Assembly (NCBI GenBank): GCA_002914805.1
Contig: JXTB01000134.1
Span: 604,984-668,983 of the forward strand
DNA length: 64,000 bases
From: Parasponia andersonii
Lineage: Eukaryota; Streptophyta; Magnoliopsida; Rosales; Cannabaceae
Direction: 5' to 3'
Shown here: piece after piece, positions 24,401-37,601 of the stretch
How positions within the stretch are numbered: the first letter of the stretch is position 1
Layout: each line of letters begins with the position of its first letter
The notes under the pieces: model-generated
The model's database searches: none
The model's input: only the letters and a program-made list of their open reading frames with translations
Told to the model about the DNA's origin: nothing
Program-made: the position numbers and the translations under genes

Positions 24401-27400
24401 ACACATATTAGTCTCTTTATATCTTGTTTGTAATTACTTTCAAGCTTACATGGTTGCTGTTTGCTTTTGTTATGTTTTGTTTGTTTTTATTTCTTCCCTT
24501 CTCATGACTAACGAGGCAAAAGAAAAAGTTAGAATTGCGTATTTACTATCTCAGATGAACAAATGCATGTTTTTCGTTGAAGATTTTGTTTAGATTCTTG
24601 TTTTTAAATTTAAATTTTGTATCTTTTCTGTTGTTTGGATAGTACCATATTTTTAGGAGTTTTTTTTTTTTTTTTCTTTTTTTTTTTTTTTCCCTCTTGT
24701 TAGCGTTAGCCTTAGGTGATAGTTTATGTTTAAATTTGTATCAAGCTGATGATAAGATTTTCTATAGATTCTCTCATCAGTTTGTTGTAGTCCTACCTCT
24801 ATAAATAAGGGTGCAATTCTTGGAGTTCTTTACAACTCAAAAAATAAACAAATAATTCCATCATTTCCTATTTCTGCAAACATGGTATCAGAGCCGAAAA
24901 ACTGGCTAAAAGCAACAATGGCTGGAGTCTCGGATGAAATAACCGAGACAAAGAAAAAACAAACCATCGTGAGTAGTGAGAGTGGAGTGACTATTCCCAC
25001 TAGCAACATGACTACCAATAGTCATGACAACCCATCGTTAAAAATAACAACTCACAAACTGAATGGTCAAAATTACCTACAGTGGTCCCAATCTGTCCAA
25101 CTATTTCTCAGGGGCCGAGGTCGACTAGGGTACCTTACCAAAGCTATCAAAGCACCTGAAGTCGGAGATGCTACCTATTCCACCTGGGATGCCGAGAACT
25201 CAATAGTGATGGCATGGCTAATTAATTCTATGGATCTAAACATTGGGAGGTCCTTTCTTTTTTCGGTGACTGCTAAAGAGCTATGGGAGTTTGTGAAAGA
25301 AACATTCTCTGACTTAGAGAATTCTGCCTAGATATTTGAGCTTAACTCCAAACTCAGAGGCAGGAGGCAGAGTGATCTCACTGTCACTCAATACTTCAAT
25401 GCCTTGACTAATAATTGGCAGGAACTAGATATGTTTTACGATAATAATTGGAAATGTCCTGAAGATGCTAACAAATATCGCAAGATGATGGAAACTGGAA
25501 GAGTTTTCAACTTTCTTTATGGGTTGAACAAAGAGCTGGATGAAGTCTGTGGCCGTATTCTTGGTAAACGACCACTTCCTTCTCTTAGGGAAGTGTTTGC
25601 TAAAGTTCGGAGAGAAGAAAGTCGACGAAAGGTGATGCTAGGAGTCGCTGGAGAACCCTTATCTGACAACTCTGCTCTAGTAACTAAAGGAGTCAATGCT
25701 GTTGGTGTCAATGTTGGTCGCAAAGAATTTCAAGGAGAAAGTCATAACGGTCGGCGTGGTGAAAAAGTATGGTGTGACTACTGTTGGTGTCCTCGACACA
25801 CCCGGGAGAACTGCTGGAAACTTCATGGGAAACCAACAAATTGGAAGCTAAAAGGGTACCAAACCTTGGTTGAGGATAGCCTCACCTTGGAGGTGACTCC
25901 TAATCCTTCATCCGCTACCTTAGCCCAGAAAGGTATATTTTCTTCTGCATTAGAGGCTCAATTTGAAAATATTGGATCTTGGATTGTTGATTTTGGAGCT
26001 TCGGATCATATGACTGGATGTTCACAATTATTTTTGACCTATAAACCTTGTCCTGGAAATTTTAAAGTAAAGATTGCTGACTGTTCACTTTCTTGTGTTG
26101 CTGGGAAAGGCTCTGTGAAAATTTCAGATAGTATAACTCTTCATTTTGTGTTGCATGTTCCAAATCTATCATGTAACTTGATTTCAATTAGTAAATTAAC
26201 AAAGGATCTAAATTGTGTTACTAAATTCTTTCCTTCTTGCTACGAGTTTTAGGAGTTGTCTTCAGGGAGGATGATTGGACATACTAAATGTTATGAAGGT
26301 CTTTATTTTCTAGAGAATAGAACGACCTTGTCTGGACAAGCTCACGAGTCAAGTTGTGTTACTGTTACTGTTCCTAATTATGATGAAATAATGTTATGAC
26401 AGTGTAGATTAGGCCATCGAAGTTTCCCTTATTTGAAAAATTTGTTCGCATTGTTGTTCAAAAATAATAAAATGAAGTCTTTTCATTGTGAAATTTGTGA
26501 GTTAGCCAAACACACTTGTTCATTTTTCCCATCTCGTCCATATACAACATCTAAGCCTTTTTTAACTATTCATAGTTATATTTGGGGACCATCTAGAGTT
26601 AACAATATTACAGGTACAAGATGGTTCATAACATTTATTGATGACTATTCTAGAGCCTGTTAGGTTTATTTGATTAGTAAAAAATCTGATGCTAAGCAAA
26701 TTTTCAAAGACTTTTATAATCTCATTCTGACACAGCTTCAAACAAAGATACAAGTTCTAAGAACTGACAATGGGAGAGAGTACTATAATTCAATATTGGG
26801 AGACATTTTAAAAGAAAAGGGAATTATTCATCAAAGTACATGTCCTTCAAGTCCACAACAGAATGGGGTTTCTGAGAGAAAAAATAGACATCTTTTAGAG
26901 GTTGCTTGTTCACTTATGTTTACCGGAAATGTACCTAAACAATTTTGGGAGGAAGCTGTTCTTACTGCTTGTTATATGATAAGTCGCATGCCTTCTCGAG
27001 TTCTTAACTTGAAACACCCTAAACACATTACTCAAAAGTTATACTCATACAAATTTTTTCAGTTCAATTCCACTAAAAATTTTTGGCTGCACTTCCTTCG
27101 TACATGTATATAGTTAAAATCGGGGAAAGTTAGATCCATGGGCAACAAAATGTATTTTCTTAGGATATGTTCCTCACCAAAAAGGGTATAAATGTTATTT
27201 TCCCATGTCTAGGAAGATGTTTATTTCTCGTGATGTCACTTTTCTAGAGTCTCAATCATTTTTTTCACCCACCTCTCTTTAGGGGGAGATTCTAGTGAAG
27301 ATTGGTTTTGGGATTTTTCTTCTTCTAAGTCAAATCTCGAGTCTGATTCGGAACAATTTATTATGCCATTGACATTGGAACATTTAGAAACATGGGGAGA

Positions 27401-30400
27401 AACATTAACTCGACAACAATTCCACGAGCTTCGTGTCTATACACGGCAAAATAAATCTCAGAGTGAACAACCTATCATGACTCAGCATGTCCCTGAATCC
27501 AATCCGGACACAATATCCTCACTGTAGCCAGAGGGAAATGATCCTACCAGACCTAAGGAACCTAACTCTTCTACAAGATCAGATTTGCCTTTACCGGAAG
27601 ACCATATCAATGAAATTGACCAGTTGATTTCTCAAAGGAAGGGAGTCAGATCATGTACAACACATCTTGTCTCTAAGTATCTATCTTATGGCAATTGTCC
27701 TCTTTTTATTCTTCTTTTACATCTAGTATTTTAGAAGTTGAAATTCCAAAAACTATTGATGAACCTTTGAGGAGTCCAGAGTGGAGAAAAGCTATTTATG
27801 AAGAAATGTCAATATTGAAAAAAAAATGGCACTTGGGAGTTAACCGAAGTGCTTAAGGGAAAAACTTCTATTGGATGTAAATGGGTGTTTTCTGTGAAGC
27901 ATAATTCCATCGGAAAGATCGAAAGATATAAGGCGAGGTTGGTTATGAAATGTTTTACACAATTCTTTGTTGTAGTTTACTCTGAAACTTTTGCACCTGT
28001 GGCTAAATTAAACATAGTTCAGGTACTCTTGACAGTAGCTGTAAATCTCAATTAGATGTTAAGAATGCCTTCTTGAATGGTGATCTCAGTGAAGAAATGT
28101 ATATGGATGTGCCACCTGGGTTTAAATTGAGTGCTTCCGATAAGAGGGTTTGTCGTCTAAGGAAGTCACTATATGGTCTAAAACAGTCTCCACGGGCTTG
28201 GTTCGAAAGATTCAAAAGAGATGTTGAGAAACATGGATATAATCAGGGGCAAACTGATCACACCCTGCTTTATAAATACTCTCTTGCAAGTGTGACTATT
28301 CTACGTTGACGATATTATTGTGACAGGGGATGACTCCGAGGAAGTAAATCGTTTGAAGAAAATTCTTGCCGGTGAATTTGAGATCAAGGATCTCGGACAA
28401 CTTAAGTATTTTTTGGGAATGGAGGTTGCAAGATCAAGGAAGGGCATCTCAATCTCTCAAAGGAAGTATGTTGTTGATATATTAAAGGAAACCGATATGC
28501 TAGGGTGCAAACCAGTGGAGACGCCTATTGTTCCAAATTTAAAACTCGGGCTAGTTGATGGAGGAACTCTCGTAGATAAAGGACAGTATCAATGTCTTGT
28601 TAGTAAACTCATTTATCTTTCGCATACTAGACCCGATATTGCTTTTGCCGTGAGTGTTGTTAGTTAATTCATGCATGAGCTTGGTGAAAAGCATTTGGAG
28701 GCAGTGTACAAAATTTTGAAGTATCTCAAAATGACACCTGGTAGAGGACTATTTTTTGGAAAAAATAATACTAAGTGTGTTGAAGCTTATAAAGACGCTA
28801 ATTAGGCTAGGTCTATGGTCGATAGGAGATCCACATTAGGTTATTGCACGTTTGTTTGGGGTGATTTGGTTACTTGGAGAAGAAGCAGTCAGTGGTGGCT
28901 AGGAGTAGTGATGAGGCTGAGTTTAGAGCGCTGGCTCAAGGGACTTGTGAACTAATGTGGTTAAAACGTTTGTTAGAAGAATTGAGATTTTTTGGAGAAG
29001 GTCCTATGAAGTTTTATTGTACAAAACTGCAATCAATATTGCACATAATCTAGTACATCGTGATCAGACTGAGCATGTGGAAGTCGATCGACATTTTATT
29101 AAAGAAAAGGTGGAAGATAAGGTGATTTGTATGGTCTATGTTCCTACTGAACAACAAGTTGTAGATATGTTGACTAAGGGCATATCAAGACAAAGTTTCG
29201 ATTTTCTTGCAGACAAGCTGGGCTTGATTAATATCTTCGTGCTAGCCTGAGAGGGAGTGTTGAAGATTTTGTTTAGATTCTTGTTTTTGAATTTAAATTT
29301 TGTATCTTTTCTGTTCTTTGGATAGTGCCATATTTTTAGGAGGTTTTTCTTTTTTTTTTTTTTTCCGTTATCTTTAGCCTTAAGTTTAGGTGATAGTTTA
29401 TGTTTAAATTTATATCAAGCTAACGATAAGATTCTCTATAGATTCTCTCATCAGTTTGTTGTAGTCCTACCTCTATAAATATGGGTGTAATTCTCAGAGT
29501 TCTTTACAACTCAGAAAATAAACAAATAATTCCATCATTCAATTATTCCTATTTCTGCAAACATTTTTATATTAGGGTTGATGGTTTGGAGTTCTGGTTT
29601 TTAAAATTTTCTTTAGAATGCTGCATTAAGATGTCGGGAAAATTCACAATCTAACTATAGTTTTGTCTTGTCCCATGTCCCATGTTTCAAGGTATGACCT
29701 GCTAATTGCTCACAAGGAAGAACTTGGTAAACTCATAACCTTGGAGCAAGGAAAACCTCTAAAGGAAGCTCTGGGTGAGGTATCCAGCTAAACTTTTGAC
29801 TTTAAGATGTATAAGCAACTATCTTTGGCACTGCTATTCTTGACATCTTGACATCCAATGCTGCGCATCTTCAACACTCACGTGATACTCTCATTCTCAT
29901 TATAGATCAACTATGGGGCTGGATTTGTTGAGTTCTTTGCTGAGGAGGCAAAGCGAATATATGGTGATATAATTCCATCAGCTCTTGCTGATCGACGATT
30001 GCTTGTTTTGAAGCAGGTATGTAGCATCATGTACCGTGTGCATTAATTTATTAATCCAGTATCATTTTCACGTTAATTTTATGCATGCAGTTGTATTTAT
30101 TTATGAATATATGTAATTTGATGTGGAGAAATTCTAATTAAAAGGTTGCCAGAGTTTGACCTTTTTGTTTGCATATATTTTCTCTCTATCGTTCTAGGAA
30201 AATCTTTACCAAGTGGTTGAGATTCCTCGTAATGTTTTCTGCATATATGATTGTAGACATGTCATCACCTTTCATGTTAAAGACACGCATAAATCAATTA
30301 AAAAAATGACTAGTTGGGAGAAAGTTCTGTCTTCTGCTTTTGTTTTTTTTTTGTTTATTCTTCGGAGGAAAGTAATGTTGCTTGTACATGATCCAGATAG

Positions 30401-33400
30401 AAAGAAAAAGTAAGAGAAGGAAAACAGTGGTAAAATAATATGTGAAATTATGACGCTATCTCAAACAACTACAAATGCTATGGAGACAGTTTGCCAAACA
30501 GAGCATATGTCTGATTAAAAGTCCAATTTAATTAGTCAACAACACAAAGTTGTGTTGTTTTTTATTTTAGGTGGAAGGATCCAATCTCCCAATTCAACAA
30601 GACAGCTGAATCCTTATAATGAATTAGAAAGTCACACAATCAACAGGTTCTGTGAACTGAAAACAAGTATCAGGGGTCAGGTGTGAGTCTGTGAGAACAA
30701 AATATCAGAAATGAACTTTTTAGGATTTCAGCTGCTCAAAAGAATAAACTTGTTACTACCCATCTCTCCACATATATCCTAAATACTGTGCATGGTGTCC
30801 TAACAGGCTATGATCATCATAAAAGTCAAAAAAGATGTCTAAGCATGTTTTACCAACTGCTCTCTGGGAGGGGGTTGTCATAGTGCTTGTTTATATTGTG
30901 GTTCTTTTTTCCTCCAAATTTTCAGTAGTTCAATGTAAGAACTAATTTTCTTTTGCAGCCTGTAGGTGTTGTAGGTGCAATTACACCATGGAACTTTCCA
31001 CTGGCAATGATCACTCGGAAGGTGTGTGTATTTATTGTGAACTATGCAGATTTTTTCAGCCAAAAAACACAAGTTTGTCAATGCATGATTGACAATTCCA
31101 ACACTGATACTCTGTCACTTGGATCAGGTTGGTCCTGCTCTGGCATGTGGCTGTACGGTGGTCATAAAACCATCTGAACTTACACCCCTTACAGCTTTAG
31201 CAGCAGCTGAGCTCTCCCTTCAAGCTGGAATACCGCCGGTAATTTCAACTACACAGAAATGCTTCTCATTGGGTATAATGTCATTTTATATTTTTGAGTT
31301 TTTTAAGTGTAACTTGGAGTAAGTCCTTTTGGAGGAGGTGGATGAATAGTACTTTAAGTGTCTTCTTTTGGTAAGGTGGATGAATAGTACTTTAAGTGTC
31401 TTCTTTTGGTCACTCATCATCACTGGTGAGAATAGAGAGTGTTCTTCAAAATTTAATTTTAGCTGAAAGGGCTCTTCTATGAGAATTTTATGTTGAAACA
31501 GTTGTCAAGTCAGTTGGTTTGAAGCATATACTTAAGAAGCTCTAAGAGGCTAGAGCTAGAACATGCTATAATTAAATTCCTTCCTAGTTTTAAGAAACAG
31601 AAGACATAATTAATGAACTTCAGATGTGTGTATATATATATATATATATTTATTTATTTTATTGCTTTTATTTTTCCAACTTAAGGGCATGTTTCTTTAC
31701 CATTCCAATTGGTTGTTTTTCCTTTGTTTTACTTTGTCATTTTCTCTTCCCTTCATTTGTGTTTTTTCTTTTTATTTCAATGAAAGTTCAGTTTTTAATT
31801 TTTTCACTACCCCAGAAAGAAGACTAGAATGTGTAGTGGCTCTGATAAATGCTTGCATCCACCATTAGCACTCCTAGCTGGATTTAAATGAGGAGTTCCC
31901 AGCTTGGGTGAATGATTATCAAACCATTGGTAGGGTGAACACTGCAAGCTATTATATTTTCTGCTTTCAACCAAGGCTTTGAATCAATAACCAAACACTT
32001 CAAGTCTGATGGTTCTCCTTGATCTTTAGCTGTACACTAAAAGTGTAGATGATTGAAGGTGTCAAGCACATGAGCTGCACAATTAAGATTTCAATCTCAA
32101 ATGTTGCTACAATTTCAAGGAGTTACCTACGCTCTTTGCTTGCCACAGCAATCGTGCATGAATGCGAGGGGCCCTCTCTCTCCCTCTTTTTAGGACACAT
32201 ATTAGGAGAGTTTTCTCCGCTGCAAAGGCTGTCTTTGATCAAACGAAAATAAGATGTAAGAGTTGATATTTATAATTTTCTTCGAAGGATCAACCAACTA
32301 CATTTATGGTTAACTGTAGATGGTCCTTGAGCCTACCTTGGTAGTTTTATGGCACATTTGTCACTGTAATGCCTCCTAGTTCTAGTCTGACAGCCTGAAG
32401 TCTTTCCAAATATTGAAGCAAGTCTTATTTATCCGCTTGAACCATGATCCTAGAAAAATGTTGCTGAGGCTGCCAAGATGGTGCTGAAGACACTTGTTTT
32501 TAGCTCATTACTTTAGCAGTATTGTAGGTACAAGTTTTAATATGCAAGTTCTGCTCGTAACTGTACCAGGAATGGTACTGCAAGAGATAGATTCTTTATT
32601 TTGATGATAACTTAGCAACTTTGTTGTTCCAAGCATCCGTTGTAACCTTTGAATTAGATTGATTAGAATATACATATCCTATGACTAATGTGAAGCATAA
32701 TAGGGCATTTCTTGCCCCTTGAGGACTTCAATTCTACTTTGATGCGACTATTTGTTGATGACTGCTTTCTAAAAAACATTGGTATTTTATTTTTGTATGT
32801 TTTAGATCTTATGAAATTTATGTCCTGTTTGTTTCTAATGTCCTCTATTTTTATGACGTAGGGTGTTGTGAATGTTATTATGGGGAATGCTCCTGATATT
32901 GGGGATGCTTTACTTACCAGTCCACAGGTTTGTACCATTCTTACATTCTCCATCCTTCTCTCACATTTTTTGGGGAGGTTTTTGGATTTTAAACGATGTC
33001 ACTGAGTGTTCTTAATTACGCAACCGATCAGGTGCGGAAGATCACCTTCACTGGCTCAACTGCAGTTGGAAAAAAGTTAATGGCGGGTGCTGCTGGGAGT
33101 GTTAAAAGGGTAAGCCAAGTAAATATTTAAACTAATGAGGATTCAGAAAATGGTTTTGGAGATTCCCTTGGAGCAAGACTCTCTTTGGGGGAATGGTTTT
33201 TTCTGCTGGAACCCATGGGGTGTTGTATCAGAAGATGTTTGGAGGAGGTTTTTATTTTATTTTATTTTATTTTTTTTATAGCTTTACTGAACTGATAGTC
33301 TTCAGTTCATAATGTGTGCATTGTATGATTTGTGACTTGTAGTGTTGAGTGGAATTTCAACTCTTTTTGATCGTAAGTGAGAGAAGTTTCTGATCTTACT

Positions 33401-36400
33401 TCTTTTAACATTTATTTGATTTTTTTTTTCTCTCCTAACCCTATTGTTTTTGATAAGAGGTTTTGATTATTGGATTTGTCTGGTTCCTTTTCTTGCAAAT
33501 CATTCTTTTACTCACTTGTTGATTGTCATCATTCCCCCTTTTCAGAACCTTCTATGGAAAGAAAATGTTTTATTAAGATTCAAGTGTCTGCTTCTTTAGT
33601 TGCTCAAGGAAGGATAAGCACTTGCAATTGGGTGGAAAAACAGAAGGTTCCACTTGTGTGTCTCCTTCCTGTTGTATCTTGTGTAGATCAAATGAACAAA
33701 ATGATTGTTGGTAAAAAATTTATGGAGTATGGTTATTACTTGAAAATTGGTTTCGGTGGTTTGTTCCTGAAAAAATGTTTCTCTACTTTGGTTGAGAAAC
33801 CCATTGTTTATGGTTCTATCTTAATAGGAAAGCTGATATTCTTCGTAGTTTGCAGTCTCGGCAATATTTGCTGTATGTTGTGAGTAGAGTAGTTGAACCT
33901 TTTGACAATAATCTCAGTATCTTGTTCTTTTTTGGGAAAAGGGTTTAGTTTTTAGCATTTCTAAGTTCTTTTCTTTCGTCACTGTAGTTCTAACCACACA
34001 CCCCTCGCCTCCCATTTTTCTTCTTCCTATCTTTTAAGTTGGAAGCAGGCTCTGCGGGGGGGAAGGGGGGGGGGTTTATTCTTTTTATTTTGTTTTTCCT
34101 TGTAATCTAAAGATGTCTTATTTTCCTTTTCTGTGAATTGTAAATAATAAAGATCACATTTATAATCAAAAGGAAAATCTAGTTAATAGTTTTTATTTCC
34201 TGAATTTTTTAGGTGTCTCTAGAGCTTGGTGGCAATGCACCGTGCATAGTCTTTGATGATGCAGACCTAGATGTGGCAGTAAAAGGAGCAGTAAGTTAGA
34301 ATCCTTGTCTAAATTTCTTGCGGTTACGTTGTTTCCATCTTTTAGCTTTCTTTACCCTGAAGCGAAATTTTAATTGTTCTGCAAGTTTTATCTGACTTTT
34401 GGTTCATAAGGATCGTTCGAGGAATATTAACTTACTTGATTAGGTGGTAGTTAGTTTTTTGAACTGTAAAGTTAAACAGCATGTAGATAGCACTAACTCG
34501 GTCATCATTTCAGTAACATATTGACCAAATAGTATTAACTTGGTTATTGTTTCATTAGTAGATAGAGCTAACTTGGCTATTTTATCTTTTCAAGTAACTT
34601 CAATGGTGTAGATGATTCTATAGATGTTATCCCATTTTTTTTCCCTTTAGGACATGATGATATCGTGTATCTTCATAAGTGGGACCTTGGTAATTGATAC
34701 AATTCCTGCCCCTTGATGCTCAAAATGTGCCCTGTTGGCAGCAGCCCTGATGAAGCTATAGGCAATGCACTGTTTATGTATATGCCTTTTGACTTTGACC
34801 ACATGCTGTGGAAGTATCTATATCTGTCCAAAAATTTAGGCCTGTTATTAACTATGTGCTCCTACTATTTGGTCAAGTTAGGGGCTAATTTTCTTAACTT
34901 TTTTTCCCCAAGAATCAATGTGCAAAAATGTGAGTTCAGGGGGAGACGTGCTAGAAGTTGAACATGCTACCTTTTTCTTAATATTGGAATGGAAGTGGGG
35001 CATGCTCTCTAGCACTCAACTTTTAATGGTATATGGGTTCCTGATTCAGCTGCACCTTGACTTTCAATGCGTACCCATCTTTCAAGCAGCATAAATGTAG
35101 AACTAGGGATGGGCTGCATGGCTAAGCTTTTTCTATGTATTTTGGGTGTGAGAGACACTTGTAATTCTCGGGTATCATTCAGGTCTTAGGGGTCATCGTG
35201 AAATTGACTCTTCTATGTAATTCAAGGCATTTGTTGTCAGCTATTGTGTGGGTCACATAGACAAAAGTATTTAGCTGGTGGAGTTGCATGGCCTACCAGG
35301 AAAGTGGCTACTTACCAAGGAACATCAATTACAATGAAATTGACAGACATTTCAAATAAAATATTCTAGTCGGTGCTAATGTGCTCATAATCACTTTGTA
35401 TTCTACAAACTTGCTTTAGTGGTAGTCCACCAGAGTTACAAACAATGGGCTACCGACAGAGGTGACAATATAATCTTTATCATAAAAAATTCTCTGCCAA
35501 GCTCTTTGCATCCTTTAGTCTAAACTATCCTACATTCTAAGATAAGTTTTTATTTCCTTTTCTTTTTTCTGTCTTTTTGTTTCAGGGGATATCGTTGGTT
35601 TGGCATTATTATTTCAGGGATACTGTTATTTTGCTAGTCATCTACTAAACTATGCAATTTATTTTGCAGTTTGCAGCAAAGTTCCGTAATACAGGACAAA
35701 CATGTGTCTGTGCAAACAGGATCCTTGTCCAAGAAGGTTCTGATTGTTATGCCCTTATTATTATATGCTTGTAACAGAAACAGCTTTCTACCAGTTGGTA
35801 TGACTCCTTGCTGAATTGACATGTTTAGAGATGCCAGAAATATAGTTGTTGTGTCCATGCAGTTGGATTTGGGAGCTCTCTTTCTGCTTGTGATCAGGCT
35901 GCTTACGTGTTTGCAAGTATTAATATGTATAAGATGTGAATTTACAATATTGTTACCTTTTAGTTTGTTCAGTTTAGGAATTTTGTATTCTTTTATTCAT
36001 CCTCATTTGTTGTCTCTTTTTTCTTTAGAAGGTATCTTACCCTCCGTTTTGTTATACTAAATACAAAACAAATAATGTTATCTATTTCTCATTTCTTTGT
36101 CTTTGATTTTGTGCGATTGGGTTGATTTGTTGTAATTTTGTGACGTGGTGATCCTGTCCTCATTCTGTCTCTATTCCTGTATGTTACCCCTTCAATTCTG
36201 TTAATGAAAGTCTTTGTCTAAGAAGAAGGAAATATAGGTATTATTCGTCATAAAGTCAATTATAAATGTATTTGTCTTGATTCCTTGTGAGAGTAACTGG
36301 TGCTTATGTTTTCAAAATCCGTTCTTTCTTTACCTTACAGTTTGACTTCACTTTCTGTGTAGGTATTTACGAGAAATTTGCGAATGCATTTTCTAAAGCT

Positions 36401-37569
36401 GTCCAAAATATGCAAGTTGGAGATGGTTTTACTGATGATGTGGCTCAGGTAGGTTTAAATTGTGTCAAATTTTTCGGTTGATGTGTTGTTGCCCATATTG
36501 TATAATTTGTTTCTAGAATATAAATACAAGTGTTGATCCACCCCCTTGACGGATTAAGCTTTTGGATTAGTGATACCCCAACATGTATTAGTTAATTAAC
36601 GTGAAACATCTTGAGTTCAAATCCTTCCAGTTCCGTCAAAAGTGAAGCTTTTCGGATGGTTATTGGTGTTGTGGAGACTAAACACTCATGACATACTCCA
36701 ATGGAGAAGGCCTTTTCTCGCAATTTCACCATCTTGGTGTGTGATGTGCAGAAAAACTGCAGAATCGATATCGTCTTTGTACAGTGTGCTTTTGCTTCAG
36801 GTTGTTGTAAAAGATTACTGCAGGAATTTAGACAAATTTGGGTCAATATTTTAAGTTGCTGTGATATTATGATTTGGAATTTTGGTGCCAGTTTGAAGGC
36901 CGTAGAAAAGTAATTTGGAATTCAGCAGCTTTTGCAATTTTTGGGCAATTTGGGGTGAAAGAAAGAGAAATTTTGAGGAATCTTATGAGCTTTGGAATAC
37001 ATAGGGAAAAGTTGAAATTTTGGGTAGCTTTATGGATTAAGGATAGAGAGTTCAAGATTCTCTTTTTCAGATCTTCTTTGGGAGTGGGATAATTTATTTT
37101 AAACTTGTAGTTGGGTTTTTTTGTTAGTTTTGGTGATTGTTGGTTGTTGTTGGTTTTTTGATTTTTAATAAAATTTCTGTTTCTTACCCCCAAGGAAAAA
37201 AAAAAAAGAAAAGAAAATCCTTCTAACTACTCCCAGACCTTGTTAGAATTTCCCTGCATGGTTGTGTTTTTAACTGAAAGGTTTATAATATATTACGATT
37301 ATCATTTAATATTCCAGCATGAGTCTGTCTAATCCCTTGCTCTCCAAGCTTACGCCAGACCCACATGTGAAGAGGTAGTTTATACTTTGCAGTACGAAAA
37401 TCTAAGTTGGCCAACTCCCTAAGTTGTAATAGCTAATAGCATAGGGTTTTTGGACAGATGATACTCTAGCAGCTGTATAATTTGTATATGGTGATACTTT
37501 CTTATTGGTTGATAACTTGTTTTCTTGCAAATTGTTCATACAGTAACTAGATTTTTAGTGACGAGATTA

Positions 37570-37601
<32 letters not shown>

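Larger units (their letters stand above)
24575..29573 (+). mobile_element. Full-length degenerate Ty1/Copia retrotransposon in ALDH5F1 intron 4
   Basis: The element is 4999 bp long. Left LTR 24575-24882, primer-binding site TGGTATCAGAGC immediately after it, a broken gag-pol frame in the order gag, protease, integrase, reverse transcriptase, RNase H (the Copia order), a polypurine tract GAGAGGGAG, and right LTR 29258-29573. It is flanked by a 5-bp duplication TTTTT (24570-24574 and 29574-29578). It lies in the sense direction of ALDH5F1 and is spliced out as part of intron 4. It is incapable of autonomous activity because of several stops and frameshifts. Confidence 0.95.

Noticed and set aside
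30213..30413. 66-codon frame in ALDH5F1 intron 6
   Set aside because: Lies in an intron with no conserved features.
34713..34961. 82-codon frame in ALDH5F1 intron 11
   Set aside because: No ALDH or transposon likeness and not needed for the protein. Exons 11 and 12 join directly.
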